NCBI RefSeq assembly: GCF_040645615.1
Contig: NZ_JBEYYO010000008.1
Location: 124,001 to 188,000, forward strand
Reading direction: 5' to 3'
Source: Glycomyces sp040645615
GTDB taxonomy: Bacteria > Actinomycetota > Actinomycetes > Mycobacteriales > Micromonosporaceae
Length of the DNA stretch: 64,000 nt
Made by a program: the position numbers and the translations under genes. Positions 42,119-51,599 of this stretch are shown here, piece after piece. Below the pieces are notes generated by a model, which was given only the letters and a program-made list of their open reading frames with translations, was not told the origin of the DNA and ran no database searches. Numbering within the stretch: the stretch's first letter is position 1; every line of letters starts with the position of its first letter.

Positions 42119-42261
42119 GGCGACGAACGCGAGACCGACGAGTGCGGCGCGGACGAGACCGGCGCGAGGTAGCGGTCTATGCCGTCGAAGTGCGAAATGT
42201 CGGCAGGGTCCGCGAAGCCGACGAACGCGGGACCGACGAGTGCGGCGCGGACGGGACCGGC
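42119..42261. repeat. 43-bp imperfect direct repeat, 98 bp apart, with further degenerate copies
   Basis: 42121-42163 and 42219-42261 are 43 bp each and differ at only two positions (A to G both times). A shorter relative of the unit core occurs around 42343-42363 (GTCGACGAGCGCGAGACCGG), and CGCTACGTCGCGGC occurs at 42410-42423 and again at 42465-42478 across the end of the permease gene. Together they suggest repeated duplication and decay of sequence at the 3' end of the exporter gene. Confidence 0.7.
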
Positions 42262-42461
42262 CCGCGCGGCGCCGGTCGAGCCGGCCGCGGTGCGCAACGA
42301 CGGCCGCGCCGCTTGCCGGACCCGCCTCGGTGCGTGGCAGCGGTCGACGAGCGCGAGACCGGCGAAGAGCATGCGGCGGGGCGGCGGGGCGGCGGTCGAG
42401 TCTGACCGCCGCTACGTCGCGGCAAGCGTGAGGCCGAGCCGCTCTTGGCGGCCCGGCTTCG

Positions 42462-43309
42462 TCACGCTACGTCGCGGCGGCCGATCAGCGCGAATGTGAG
42501 GCCTACGAACGCAGCCAGGTAGAGGCCGAGCAGTCCGGCCGCTGCCGGGCCTGCGAGGACGTCGAAGACTCCCGGGGTGGCGGTCGAGCCGCTCGACGAG
42601 GCACCGAGCGCTCCGGCGAGGGAGCCCGCGCCCGAGCCCGGGAGTCGGTCCGTCACGACCTCGAATCCGTCGATGAGGCGCGCCGCGCCCCGCAGCAGGT
42701 TCTCCACCGCGAGCGTCCACAGCAGACCGAGCCCGACGCTGAGCGCGGGGCCGCGCGTGAGGGCGCCGAGGAACAGGCCCGCCGAGGCCCACATGCCGAG
42801 CACGAGCCTGGCCCCGGCCATCGACGCGCCGAGGTCGCCCCAGGCCGGAGCGACGAGGTCCTGCGACTCGATCGCGGCCACGACCGCCGAGAACCCGAGC
42901 GTCACGGCCGTGCTGACCACCACGAGCGCGGCCACGCACACCCCGATCGCGGTCATGGTGCCCGCCGCGGCCGCAGCCCGGCCGGGTCCTTGCGTGAGCA
43001 CGGTCTTCCAAGTGCCCCAGCCGTAGGCGCTGCCGACGGCCAGCGCCGCGAAGATCATCGCGATCGCGCCGCCGAACATGGGCGTGCCCTGGATGACCGT
43101 CGCGGGCGCGGCCTGCGGCAGCATCGACGCGAGGATCTCGTCCATCGGGCCGCCTTGGAACGCGTCGGGGTCGCCGGTGCGGTAGGCGATGTAGGGGAAC
43201 GCGAACGAGAACAGCGCCTGGAGCGTGAGCCACACCCCGCCGAGCACCCAGGTCGCGGGCCAGAGCGCGAGCCTGCGCAGTTCGGCGCGGGTGCTGTCGG
43301 TCCATGCGG

Positions 43310-43313
<4 letters not shown>
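42462..43313 (-). CDS. ABC-2 type transporter permease
   Basis: 283 aa, six membrane helices (for example WPATWVLGGVWLTLQALFSFAFPYIAYRTG, GAIAMIFAALAVGSAYGWGTWKTVLTQ, GLLGLYLAAFVGLTFALIGRRDVA). ATG 43313 overlaps the ATPase stop as ATGA. The GWGTWKTVLTQGPGR motif after the second helix is typical of ABC-2 permeases of lantibiotic or drug export type. It forms the channel for the adjacent ATPase; the substrate is unknown. Confidence 0.92.
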
Positions 43314-44203
<890 letters not shown>

Positions 44204-44343
44204 GCCCTCATCGTCGCGCCGCGAGACCGGCCCGGCATCAGCGCGAGAACGTAACCGCACCTCAGCCCGGTGACGTACGGCCCGGGGTTTGCGATCTCGA
44301 CCCCGGGGTAACCACCGTCCATCCTGCACAGAGGAGGCACCCC

Positions 44344-44508
44344 ATGGCCACGTTCCAAGCCGTCTTCTACCTCATCGCGATCGTCCTGCTCGTCCTAGCG
44401 GCCCTCCCCCGGGCCACCCGCCGCACCCGAGGCATCGGCCTCGCCCTCCTGGCAGCGGCCTTCGCCCTCACCGCCTTCGCGGCCCCGACGATCGAAGCGG
44501 GCTTCTGA
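44344..44508 (+). CDS. 54-aa two-helix membrane protein
   Basis: MATFQAVFYLIAIVLLVLAA then a basic turn PRATRRTRGIG and a second helix LALLAAAFALTAFAAP, ending EAGF. ATG 44344 has GAGGAGG 7 nt upstream, and all codons end in G or C as in neighbours, so it is very likely translated. The loop is positively charged, so both ends should face outside. Transcribed away from the ABC exporter and convergent with the siderophore-interacting protein. Function unknown. Confidence 0.75.
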   Translation: MATFQAVFYLIAIVLLVLAALPRATRRTRGIGLALLAAAFALTAFAAPTIEAGF

Positions 44509-44518
44509 CCCTCACCGG

Positions 44519-45310
44519 TCAGTCGTCGCGGTCGGCGTCCTGTTCGACGCCGAGGGTCCAGTAGGCGGTCAGGTGGACGTCGGGGCGGGGGAGGTTCCAG
44601 GTGTCGAGGGCGAGGCGGCGGAGGAGGGTGATCGCGTCGCGTTCGGCCGCGCCCCAGAGCTTCGTGCCGGGGCTGGGCGCGGGTAGGGTCGCGGCCACTC
44701 GGGCGAGGGCTGCTCCGGGACGGTCGCCGCCTCGGTGGAGCCAGGTCAGCGAGGTGCCCGCGGTGGTGGGGAGCGACTGCTCGTCCTCGGGGCCGGCCAC
44801 TTCGACGATGACGCGGACCGGGGCGTTCTCTGGTGCGTGTTCGAGGATCGCCGCGATCGCGGGGACGGCGGTCTCGTCGCCGAGCAGGAGGTGCTCGGGG
44901 GCCTCGGCGTCGACCGTGTAGGCCGGGGTTGGTCCGAACCAGATGAACTCGTCGCCTTCGTCGGCGTTCGCGGCCCAGTCCGAGGCGGGCCCGGCCTCGG
45001 TGTGGAGCACGAAGTCGATGTCCACTTCGCACGCTTCGGGGCGGGCTTCGCGGATGGTGTAGCGGCGCAGGGCTGGTTTGTAGCGGGCGTAGAGGCTGCG
45101 CGCGGCCTCGGCGGTGAACGGTCGCGGGAGCTCCACGCCCTCGTCGTAGAAGTACGCGGCGATGTGCTGGTCGGTGCCGTTGCTCTCGAACTGCGCCAGC
45201 TCCGGGCTGGTGAGCGTGACCCGGCGCATGTGCGGGGTCACCAGGCGGGTGCGGCGCACTGTGGTCACCCACAGGCGTCCGGGACGTCTTGTGTTGCGGT
45301 GCTTGGTCAT
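44519..45310 (-). CDS. Siderophore-interacting protein (ferric-siderophore reductase, SIP family)
   Basis: 263 aa. ATG 45310 with AAGGCGAG upstream. The FAD-binding barrel has LVTPHMRRVTLTSPELAQF and RRYTIREARPEACEVDIDFVLHTEAGPASDWA (about 90-125), with R-x-Y-T/S as FAD motif. The C-terminal NAD(P)H-binding part has LLLGDETAVPAIAAILE and KLWGAAERDAITLLRR. It releases iron from imported siderophores by reduction in the cytoplasm. It is divergent from the binding-protein gene, sharing a strong iron box. Confidence 0.94.
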   Translation of the reverse strand: MTKHRNTRRPGRLWVTTVRRTRLVTPHMRRVTLTSPELAQFESNGTDQHIAAYFYDEGVELPRPFTAEAARSLYARYKPALRRYTIREARPEACEVDIDFVLHTEAGPASDWAANADEGDEFIWFGPTPAYTVDAEAPEHLLLGDETAVPAIAAILEHAPENAPVRVIVEVAGPEDEQSLPTTAGTSLTWLHRGGDRPGAALARVAATLPAPSPGTKLWGAAERDAITLLRRLALDTWNLPRPDVHLTAYWTLGVEQDADRDD

Positions 45311-45355
45311 CGCTCGCCTTCGAGTGAGGGTGGTCGCCAACGCTTGCAGCAGAAG

Positions 45356-45374
45356 ATAGCTTAGCCTAAGCTAA
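45356..45374. promoter_or_regulatory. IdeR/DtxR iron box between SIP and siderophore-binding genes
   Basis: ATAGCTTAGCCTAAGCTAA matches TTAGGTTAGGCTAACCTAA at about 15-16 of 19 positions and is itself nearly palindromic. Located 46 bp from one start and 39 bp from the other, it can control both divergent genes. Confidence 0.85.
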
Positions 45375-45412
45375 CTTTCGCTCGCATCCGCTTCCGTCCC
45401 CGAGGAGTCATC

Positions 45413-46366
45413 TTGCCGACCACCGCCTCCGACCGCCGCTCGTTCCTGTTCAGCGCCACCGCGACCACCGCGATGCTCGGCCTGTCGGCCTGCGGCGTCA
45501 CCGCCTCCGGCGACGGCGCCGGGGACGAGGAGGTCGAGACCCGCAAGATCGAGACCGACAACGGCACGGTCGCCGTCCCGGTCGACCCCAAGCGGGTGGT
45601 GGCCGCCGAGAACTGGACCGCCTACATGCTCGTCGACCTCGGCATCATCCCCGTCGGCGTCGCCGACGGCACGCTCAACCCCGCGACCGTGCCCCAGGAG
45701 GTGCACGACCAGTTGGCCGGGGCCGCCACCATCGGCGCCCCCGGCGAGCCCAACGCGCAGGCGATCGGCGCGCTCGAACCCGACCTCATCATCGACCAGT
45801 TCTACTCCGAGAAGACCGCGCCGCTCAGCGCCATCGCGCCGGTCGTGTTCTACCTGTGGGCCGGGGACATCCCGTGGCACACGCAGATCGACCGGATCGC
45901 CGAAGCCGTCAACCGTCCCGACGCGCTCTCGCAGGCCAAAGAGGAATACGCCGCGCGCATCGACGAGATCGCCTCCGGCTACGCCGACAAGCTCGCCGAC
46001 ACCGTCTGGGGCATGGTCTCCGGCGGCCCGAACGGGACCTACTTCCTCGGCTCGCCGCTGGCGACCGTGCTGCGCGACCTCGGCGCGACCCTGATCTCGG
46101 CGCTGCCCGAGGACGAGGTCGGGTTCCTGGAGAAGTCCTACGAGGAACTCGACCTGCTGGAGGAGTGCGACGTCCTGGTCCACCCGGTCATGTTCGACGG
46201 CAGCTACCCCGCGCCCACGCAGGAGCTGCTGGACAACCCGGTCTGGCAGGGCCTCGGCGTGGTCGCCGAGGGCCGGGCCTTCCCGTTCGCGCACTACGGC
46301 GTCGGCACCTACCGCTGGGCGGCGGGCGCACTCGACGAGATCGAGTCGATCCTCAAGGAGCTCTAG
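45413..46366 (+). CDS. Siderophore-binding lipoprotein (FecB/FepB-like)
   Basis: 317 aa from TTG 45413, preceded by GAGGAG at 5 nt. Tat-like DRRSFLFSATATTAMLGLSAC signal with lipobox Cys25. Type III periplasmic-binding fold: KRVVAAENWTAYMLVDLGIIPVGVADG, IGAPGEPNAQAIGALEPDLIID, and the long connecting helix. It captures a ferric siderophore outside and passes it to FecCD permeases, which lie downstream on the other strand (46499-48621). Confidence 0.94.
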   Translation: MPTTASDRRSFLFSATATTAMLGLSACGVTASGDGAGDEEVETRKIETDNGTVAVPVDPKRVVAAENWTAYMLVDLGIIPVGVADGTLNPATVPQEVHDQLAGAATIGAPGEPNAQAIGALEPDLIIDQFYSEKTAPLSAIAPVVFYLWAGDIPWHTQIDRIAEAVNRPDALSQAKEEYAARIDEIASGYADKLADTVWGMVSGGPNGTYFLGSPLATVLRDLGATLISALPEDEVGFLEKSYEELDLLEECDVLVHPVMFDGSYPAPTQELLDNPVWQGLGVVAEGRAFPFAHYGVGTYRWAAGALDEIESILKEL

Positions 46367-46375
46367 GGACTCAGG

Positions 46376-46404
46376 GAACGCGCCGGGCCTCGCCCGGCGC
46401 GTTC
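46376..46404. terminator. Hairpin between the convergent siderophore genes
   Basis: Perfect 13-bp stem GAACGCGCCGGGC / GCCCGGCGCGTTC with a 3-nt loop (46389-46391), 10 bp after the binding-protein stop. Likely terminator for the plus-strand gene and possibly for the permease operon reading toward it. Confidence 0.8.
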
Positions 46405-46498
46405 GCCGCCCGCTTCGTTGTCGGCCTTCAGCGTCCGTCGACCGCGCTCGACACGCACGTTCGCCGGGTCCGTTGGACGGGCCCGGCGTCCCGCGTCT

Positions 46499-47608
46499 TC
46501 AGCGGGCCTTCCAGCGCCGCACCAGCAGCACCGTCAAATACAGGCCGCCGAGCACCGAGCAGGTCGCGCCCACCGGGACCCCGATCGCGGCCGAGTCCGG
46601 TTCGGCCAGCGCGAGAGCGGGGAACGTCTCGCTCCACCAGACCGCGACCGGGAAGATCCGGCCCGACACCAGGTGCGCGGCTCCCAAGAGGACCGCGCCG
46701 GTCAGCGCCGCCGCGCCCGGCCCGGTCCCGGGGATCCGGGCCAGGCGCGAGGCGATCTGCGGCGCGACCAGCGCGATGAAGGGGATCGGGCCGGTCGCGG
46801 CGACCGTGGCCCCGCACAGCGCGACCCCCACGACCGCGAGCGCGAGGCGCGACCGGTCGGGACGCAGGCCGAGCCCCACGGCCGCCTCGTCGCCGAGTTC
46901 GAGCATCCGCAGGCGCCGCCCGAGCAGGCAGGCGGCGGTCAGCAGGAGGGCCGCGGCCGGGCCGAGGATCGCCACCGACTCCCAGCCGCGGCCGTTGAGC
47001 GAGCCGATGAGCCACAGGTGCGCGTCCTGCGCGGTGCGCAGGTCGGAGCGGGTGAGCAGGTACGAGTTCACCGAGCCGAGCATCGCGGTGACGCCCAGGC
47101 CGACCAGGACGAGCCGCACCGCGTCGTTCCCGTCGCGGTAGGCCAGCAGGTAGACCGCGAGCGCGGTGGCGAGCCCGCCGGTGATCGCGCCGGGCGCGAC
47201 GAGGGCGGTGCCGCCGGTGAAGGCGATCGTGAGGATCGCGCCGGTCGAGGCGCCCGAGGTGAAGCCGATGATCTCGGGGCTGGCGAGCGGGTTGCGCGCC
47301 AGGCTCTGGAAGATCGCGCCGCTCGCGCCCATCGCGGCCCCGGCCAGGAGCGCGAGCACCGCTTGGGGCAGGCGCTCTTGGGTGACGAAGTGGACGGCGA
47401 GGCGTTCGCCGGTGCCGTAGAACAGCGCGTCCGCCACGTCGGGAGGTGCGATCGGGTAGGCGCCGACCAGGAGTAGGACCGCCACGATGGCGAGCGCGGC
47501 GGCGGCGCTGGCGAGGCCGTAGCCCAGGCCGCGGCGGCGGAGGCGGAACGAGACGCGTCCGGGCAGGCGCACGGTCCATGCGCCCCTTGCGGTGTGGTTC
47601 GCACTCAC
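46499..47608 (-). CDS. FecCD-family siderophore permease
   Basis: 369 aa, about ten membrane helices. The start is GTG 47608, overlapping the upstream permease stop (GTGA). Family markers: RLPQAVLALLAGAAMGASGAIFQSLARNPLASPEIIGFTSGAS (about 90-132), LARIPG and GRIFPVAVWWSETFP. It forms a dimer with the permease encoded immediately upstream. No ATPase gene follows within this window. Confidence 0.94.
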   Translation of the reverse strand: MSANHTARGAWTVRLPGRVSFRLRRRGLGYGLASAAAALAIVAVLLLVGAYPIAPPDVADALFYGTGERLAVHFVTQERLPQAVLALLAGAAMGASGAIFQSLARNPLASPEIIGFTSGASTGAILTIAFTGGTALVAPGAITGGLATALAVYLLAYRDGNDAVRLVLVGLGVTAMLGSVNSYLLTRSDLRTAQDAHLWLIGSLNGRGWESVAILGPAAALLLTAACLLGRRLRMLELGDEAAVGLGLRPDRSRLALAVVGVALCGATVAATGPIPFIALVAPQIASRLARIPGTGPGAAALTGAVLLGAAHLVSGRIFPVAVWWSETFPALALAEPDSAAIGVPVGATCSVLGGLYLTVLLVRRWKAR

Positions 47609-48621
47609 AGCCTGGGGACCTTTCCTCGGCGGACCATCGCGATGAACACGGGAGCGCCCAGCAGGGCGGTCACCGCGCCGACTTCGAGTTCGCCGTCGGG
47701 CAGCACGACGCGTCCGGCGATGTCGGCGGCCAGCAGCAGGCACGGGGCGAGCAGCATCGAGTACGGGATGATCCAGCGCTGGTCGGGGCCGGTGAAGCTG
47801 CGCACGATCAGGGGGATCACCAGGCCCACGAACCCGATCGGGCCCGCGGCGGCGGTGGCCGAGCCGCACATGAGGGTCACGGCGAGGAGGCTCAGTATTC
47901 GGGTCCGGGTCAGGCGCACGCCGAGCGCGCGGGCGGTGTCGTCGCCGAGCGCGACGGCGTTGAGGGAGCGGCTCAGCGTCAGCGCGATCGCGATGCCGCC
48001 GAACGCGAACGGGACCATTCCGGCGAGGACGTGCGGCGCGTGCCCGGCCAGGGAGCCGATGGTCCAGAAGCGCAGGTGGTCGAACGTGGCGGCGTCCAAC
48101 GCGGACACCGCGGCGACGAACCCGGTGAGGCAGGCCCCGATCGCGGCCCCGGCGAGGACGAGCCGTACCGGAGAGGATCGGCCGCCGCCGGTGCGTCCGA
48201 TGAGGTAGACCACGGCCGCGGCGATGAAGGCGCCCGCGAGTGCGAACCAGACGTAGCCCGCGTACGCGCTGATCCCGGCGCCGACGGCGAGCACGACGGC
48301 CGCGGAGGCTCCGGCGTTGACGCCGAGGATGCCCGGGTCGGCGAGCGGGTTGCCGGTGAGCGCCTGCATGAGCGCCCCGGCAAGCCCGAGCGAGGCGCCG
48401 ACCATGAGCGCGAGCAGCGTGCGCGGCAGCCGCAGCTCGTGGATCACGTCCGCGGCGTAGGAGGACCCTGGATGCCACAGTGCGTCCCAGACCTCAAGGG
48501 GCGCATAGAACTTCGCGCCGACCCCCACACTGAGGACCACGAGCGCCCCGAGCACGACCGCGAGGACGCCGAGCCCGGCCGCGTTCGGAGCCCGCCCGCG
48601 CGCGGGAGCATCGACTGGCAC
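47605..48621 (-). CDS. FecCD-family siderophore permease
   Basis: 338 aa, about ten membrane helices, GTG 48621. Family markers: RLPRTLLALMVGASLGLAGALMQALTGNPLADPGILGVNAGAS (about 64-106) and AGPIGFVGLVIPLIVRSFTGPDQRWIIP. First gene of the two-permease operon, with an iron box 26-44 bp upstream. Paired with the permease at 46499-47608; uses the binding lipoprotein at 45413-46366. Confidence 0.95.
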   Translation of the reverse strand: MPVDAPARGRAPNAAGLGVLAVVLGALVVLSVGVGAKFYAPLEVWDALWHPGSSYAADVIHELRLPRTLLALMVGASLGLAGALMQALTGNPLADPGILGVNAGASAAVVLAVGAGISAYAGYVWFALAGAFIAAAVVYLIGRTGGGRSSPVRLVLAGAAIGACLTGFVAAVSALDAATFDHLRFWTIGSLAGHAPHVLAGMVPFAFGGIAIALTLSRSLNAVALGDDTARALGVRLTRTRILSLLAVTLMCGSATAAAGPIGFVGLVIPLIVRSFTGPDQRWIIPYSMLLAPCLLLAADIAGRVVLPDGELEVGAVTALLGAPVFIAMVRRGKVPRL

Positions 48622-48646
48622 AGGGGTTCCGATCTGCCGAGAGAAC

Positions 48647-48665
48647 TAAGGTTAGGCAAACCTAT
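48647..48665 (-). promoter_or_regulatory. IdeR/DtxR iron box before the siderophore permeases
   Basis: TAAGGTTAGGCAAACCTAT matches the 19-bp consensus TTAGGTTAGGCTAACCTAA at 16 positions; both half sites are well kept. It sits 26 bp upstream of the permease start, so the operon should be off when iron is plentiful. Confidence 0.85.
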
Positions 48666-48804
48666 TTCACGACTGTGAAACCGCCTCGACGAGCCCCCGC
48701 GAACCGAGGCCTCACCCACGCTTCTCTCGCTCGGCCCGCAGGGGCTCGTGGCCGCCGGAAGGCCGCAAGTAGGCTCGCCGCAACAGATTGGGAGGTCGGT
48801 CTTC

Positions 48805-50106
48805 GTGGGCGGGTATGGGGTTCAGCTGGGGCTGGTAGTCGTGCTGATCGGGGTGAACGCGCTGTTCGCGGGGAGCGAGATGGCGCTGGTGACCCTGCGG
48901 GACAGCCAGATTCAGCGTCTGGAGCGCAGTTCGAAGGGCGGGCGGATCCTCGCGAAGCTCTCAAGGGACCCCAACCGGTTCCTCGCCACGATCCAGATCG
49001 GGATCACGCTGGCGGGGTTCCTGGCCTCGGCCACCGCGGCCGTGGCGCTGGCGCAGCCGATCGTCCCGCTCCTGTCGGTGTTCGGGACCGCCGCCGACTC
49101 GATCGCGATCGTGATCGTGACGCTCGTGCTCACGTTCGTGACCTTGGTGTTCGGCGAGCTCGCCCCCAAGCGGATCGCGATGCAGCGGGCCGAGCGGTGG
49201 GCGCTCTTGGTGGCACGCCCGCTCGACCTCCTGGCGAGCCTGGCCCGGCCGGCGGTGTGGCTGCTGGGGCGCTCGACCGACCTGGTCGTGCGCATCACCG
49301 GCAACGACCCGGCCGCGGCCCGGGACGAGGTCACCACCGAGGAGATCCGCGACCTCATCGCCACGCAGGGCGACATCTCCGCCGACCAGCGCACGATCCT
49401 CTCCGGGGCCTTCGAGATCGCCGAGCGGGTGCTGCGGGAGATCGTGATCCCGCGCCGCGACGTGACCTCGGTCGCCGCGACCACGCCTGCTCCAGAAGCC
49501 GTGCAGGTCTTGATCGAGGCGGGCCACTCGCGCGCGCCGGTGCTGGGGCCCAACGGGATCGACGACATCGTCGGGGTGGTGCACCTGCGCGAGCTGGTCG
49601 GCACCGACGCCCCCGTGGGCGAGCGGGCCCGGCCGTGCATGATGGTCCCCGAGAGCCTCAAGGTCACCGACGCGCTCCGCCAGATGCGCGCCGGGCACGA
49701 GCAGTTCGCGGTCGTGGTGGACGAGTACGGGGCCGTCGAGGGCATCGTGACCATGGAGGACCTGGTCGAGGAGATCGTCGGCGAGATCTACGATGAGTTC
49801 GACCGCGACATCGAGACCGTCCAGCGCGAAGTCGACGACGCGATGGTCCTCCCCGGCGGCTTCCCACTGCACGACCTCCCCGACCTGGGCGTCGAACTCT
49901 CGCCCCACTCCGGGCACGGCGACTACACCACCGTCGCGGGCCTCGTGCTCGACCACCTCGGCCACGTCCCCACCACTCCGGGGGAAACCGTCGCGGTCGA
50001 CGACTACACCTTCGAAGTCCTCGACGTGGAGCGCCGGGCGATCACCAGCATCAGGCTTCGCCGCGTCCCGCGAGCGCCCGAACCCGAAGCGCCCGAAGAC
50101 GAATGA
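48805..50106 (+). CDS. CNNM/CorC (hemolysin C) family transporter-associated protein
   Basis: 433 aa from GTG 48805 (GGAGG upstream). The DUF21/CNNM membrane domain has about four helices (VVLIGVNALFAGSEMALVTLRDSQ ... FGELAPKRIAMQRAERWA). Two CBS domains (about 200-325) include IPRRDVTSVAATTPAPEAV and VVVDEYGAVEGIVTMEDLVEEIVGEI, then a CorC_HlyC domain to the end (VLPGGFPLHDLPDLGV). Relatives take part in Mg2+ or Co2+ efflux. Its last 56 nt overlap the convergent hydrolase gene. Confidence 0.95.
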   Translation: MGGYGVQLGLVVVLIGVNALFAGSEMALVTLRDSQIQRLERSSKGGRILAKLSRDPNRFLATIQIGITLAGFLASATAAVALAQPIVPLLSVFGTAADSIAIVIVTLVLTFVTLVFGELAPKRIAMQRAERWALLVARPLDLLASLARPAVWLLGRSTDLVVRITGNDPAAARDEVTTEEIRDLIATQGDISADQRTILSGAFEIAERVLREIVIPRRDVTSVAATTPAPEAVQVLIEAGHSRAPVLGPNGIDDIVGVVHLRELVGTDAPVGERARPCMMVPESLKVTDALRQMRAGHEQFAVVVDEYGAVEGIVTMEDLVEEIVGEIYDEFDRDIETVQREVDDAMVLPGGFPLHDLPDLGVELSPHSGHGDYTTVAGLVLDHLGHVPTTPGETVAVDDYTFEVLDVERRAITSIRLRRVPRAPEPEAPEDE

Positions 50107-51496
50107 CCGACCCCGCGATGCCGCACGCGACGAGGATCGCGAGTGAGGCGGGCAGCGTCGGAATCAGGTGCCACACCAGGGTCCAGGTGACGTCGCGGGC
50201 GCTCAGCGCGCTCAACAGGAACGGCAGCAGCAGGAGCAAGGCGGCCAAGGCGAATGTGGGGAGTGCGGTCAGGCCGATCCGCCAGCGCGGGGCCCGGGCG
50301 CGGCGCTCGGCCCAGGACCCGGCCTTGAACACGCGTCGGATCAGCAGCCCGATGCCGAGCAGGGCGGTCGCGGTCAGGACCATGTCGAGGATGAACGCGA
50401 GCGGCAGCGCGGTCTCGTACGAATCGCCTTGGGAGAGCGCGATGAGGCCCTCCATGATCGCCTCGGTCTCGGCTTCGAGGGGTTGGCGACTGTTGGACAT
50501 GACCGCGAACCCGTAGCCGGACTCGGGCAGCAGCCGGATTTCGGCGGTGTAGGTGAACGTCGATCCGGTGTGGACGGTCTGCGGCGTGCCGTCGACTTCG
50601 TAGGTGTCCCAACCGAGTCCGTACGCGACTTCGGGGCTCGACGGGGCGTGCATGGCCTCCAGGGTCGCAGGGGAGACGAGCGGTTCGCCGGTGCCCGCGT
50701 TGACCAGCAGCCAGGCGGCCAGGTCGTCGGCGGTCGAGACGATTCCGGCCGAGCCCGAGACGAACCGGTCGGAGGCCTCACGGACGAGGTTGAGGCCGAA
50801 CCAGCGGTTGTGGCCCTCGGCGAGGCCCTCGACCGGGTCGGTCTCGTTCACCAGCGCGAGCGTGGCGTCCATGCCCGCCGGTGCGAACACGCGCTCCCGG
50901 AGGTAGTCCTCGAAGGACTGGCCGCTGGCGACCTCCACGATGCGGGCCGCGATCTGGTAGTTCGGGTTGTGGTAGTGGTGCTCGGCACCGGGATCGGCGG
51001 CGAGGTCCACCGTGGACACCGCCTTCACGGCCTCCGCGAGCGAGTCGGGCTGGGCGATGGCGCTCTCGTGGTGGACCGCGTCCGACAGGCCCGAGGTGTG
51101 GTTGAGCAACTGCCGCACGGTGATGTCGGCACCGCGCCCGTCGGCCGTGGCGAACTCCGGCAGGTACGACACGACCGGTTCGTCAAGGGCGACCTCGCCC
51201 GCCTCGACCAGCTGCATCACCGCGAGCGCGGTGAAGCCCTTGGACACCGACCCGATGGGCATGAGCGTCTCGGCGGTGACCGGTTCGCCTTCCGAGGTGT
51301 GCCCGTAGCCGCCGACATGGACGATCTCGTCGCCGCGGGTCACCGCGACCGCGACGCCGGGCAGGCCGGTCGGTCCGAGGTGCGCCGAGACCAGGTCGCG
51401 GACCGCGGCGAGGTCGAAGTCGGTCTGGGCGGCGGCGGGGCCGGGTGTCAGGCCCACCGCCGCGAGCGCGGCGACGAGCGTCAGGAGCGTTTTCAC
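50051..51496 (-). CDS. Serine beta-lactamase-like hydrolase with C-terminal membrane domain
   Basis: 481 aa from GTG 51496. A signal peptide ends near GPAAAQTD. Class C/PBP-like domain (about 32-355): the SxxK nucleophile is SVSK (about 84-87), the second motif YHN (about 152-154), and the third is HTGSTFTY (about 290). Three hydrophobic segments follow (about 370-395, 415-440, 445-470), so the enzyme is tethered. This resembles the D-aminopeptidase/estB-like hydrolases of actinobacteria with a membrane tail rather than true beta-lactamases. It could trim peptidoglycan peptides or esters; it is not evidence for antibiotic resistance. Confidence 0.92.
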   Translation of the reverse strand: MKTLLTLVAALAAVGLTPGPAAAQTDFDLAAVRDLVSAHLGPTGLPGVAVAVTRGDEIVHVGGYGHTSEGEPVTAETLMPIGSVSKGFTALAVMQLVEAGEVALDEPVVSYLPEFATADGRGADITVRQLLNHTSGLSDAVHHESAIAQPDSLAEAVKAVSTVDLAADPGAEHHYHNPNYQIAARIVEVASGQSFEDYLRERVFAPAGMDATLALVNETDPVEGLAEGHNRWFGLNLVREASDRFVSGSAGIVSTADDLAAWLLVNAGTGEPLVSPATLEAMHAPSSPEVAYGLGWDTYEVDGTPQTVHTGSTFTYTAEIRLLPESGYGFAVMSNSRQPLEAETEAIMEGLIALSQGDSYETALPLAFILDMVLTATALLGIGLLIRRVFKAGSWAERRARAPRWRIGLTALPTFALAALLLLLPFLLSALSARDVTWTLVWHLIPTLPASLAILVACGIAGSVIRLRALRVRALAGRGEA

Positions 51497-51599
51497 AACG
51501 CAAGCGTCACTTCGGAATCGGGCGTGCCGCATCGGTTCGAAGGCCGATTCGGGTCGGCAATTCGGCCGAGGAGGTGACGCGGGCGGCTACCTTGTCGAG

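Larger units (their letters stand above)
41881..42461. other. Spacer with degenerate direct repeats
   Basis: 581 bp between mnhA and the ABC-2 permease stop. The first third holds the mnh promoter region; a strong hairpin is at 42046-42075. The rest, 42100-42461, is unusually repetitive (see the repeat entry). No coding frame here has a credible start and ribosome site, although all frames are open because of high GC. Confidence 0.5.

Noticed and set aside
42100..42461. CRISPR array or tandem small-RNA genes in the repeat-rich spacer
   Set aside because: Only two good copies exist, spacing is irregular, and copies decay gradually, unlike CRISPR repeats with unique spacers. No cas genes are nearby.
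50051..51496. Antibiotic-resistance beta-lactamase
   Set aside because: The SxxK, YxN and HTG motifs are shared by many D-aminopeptidases and esterases, and the C-terminal membrane domain is not found in resistance enzymes.
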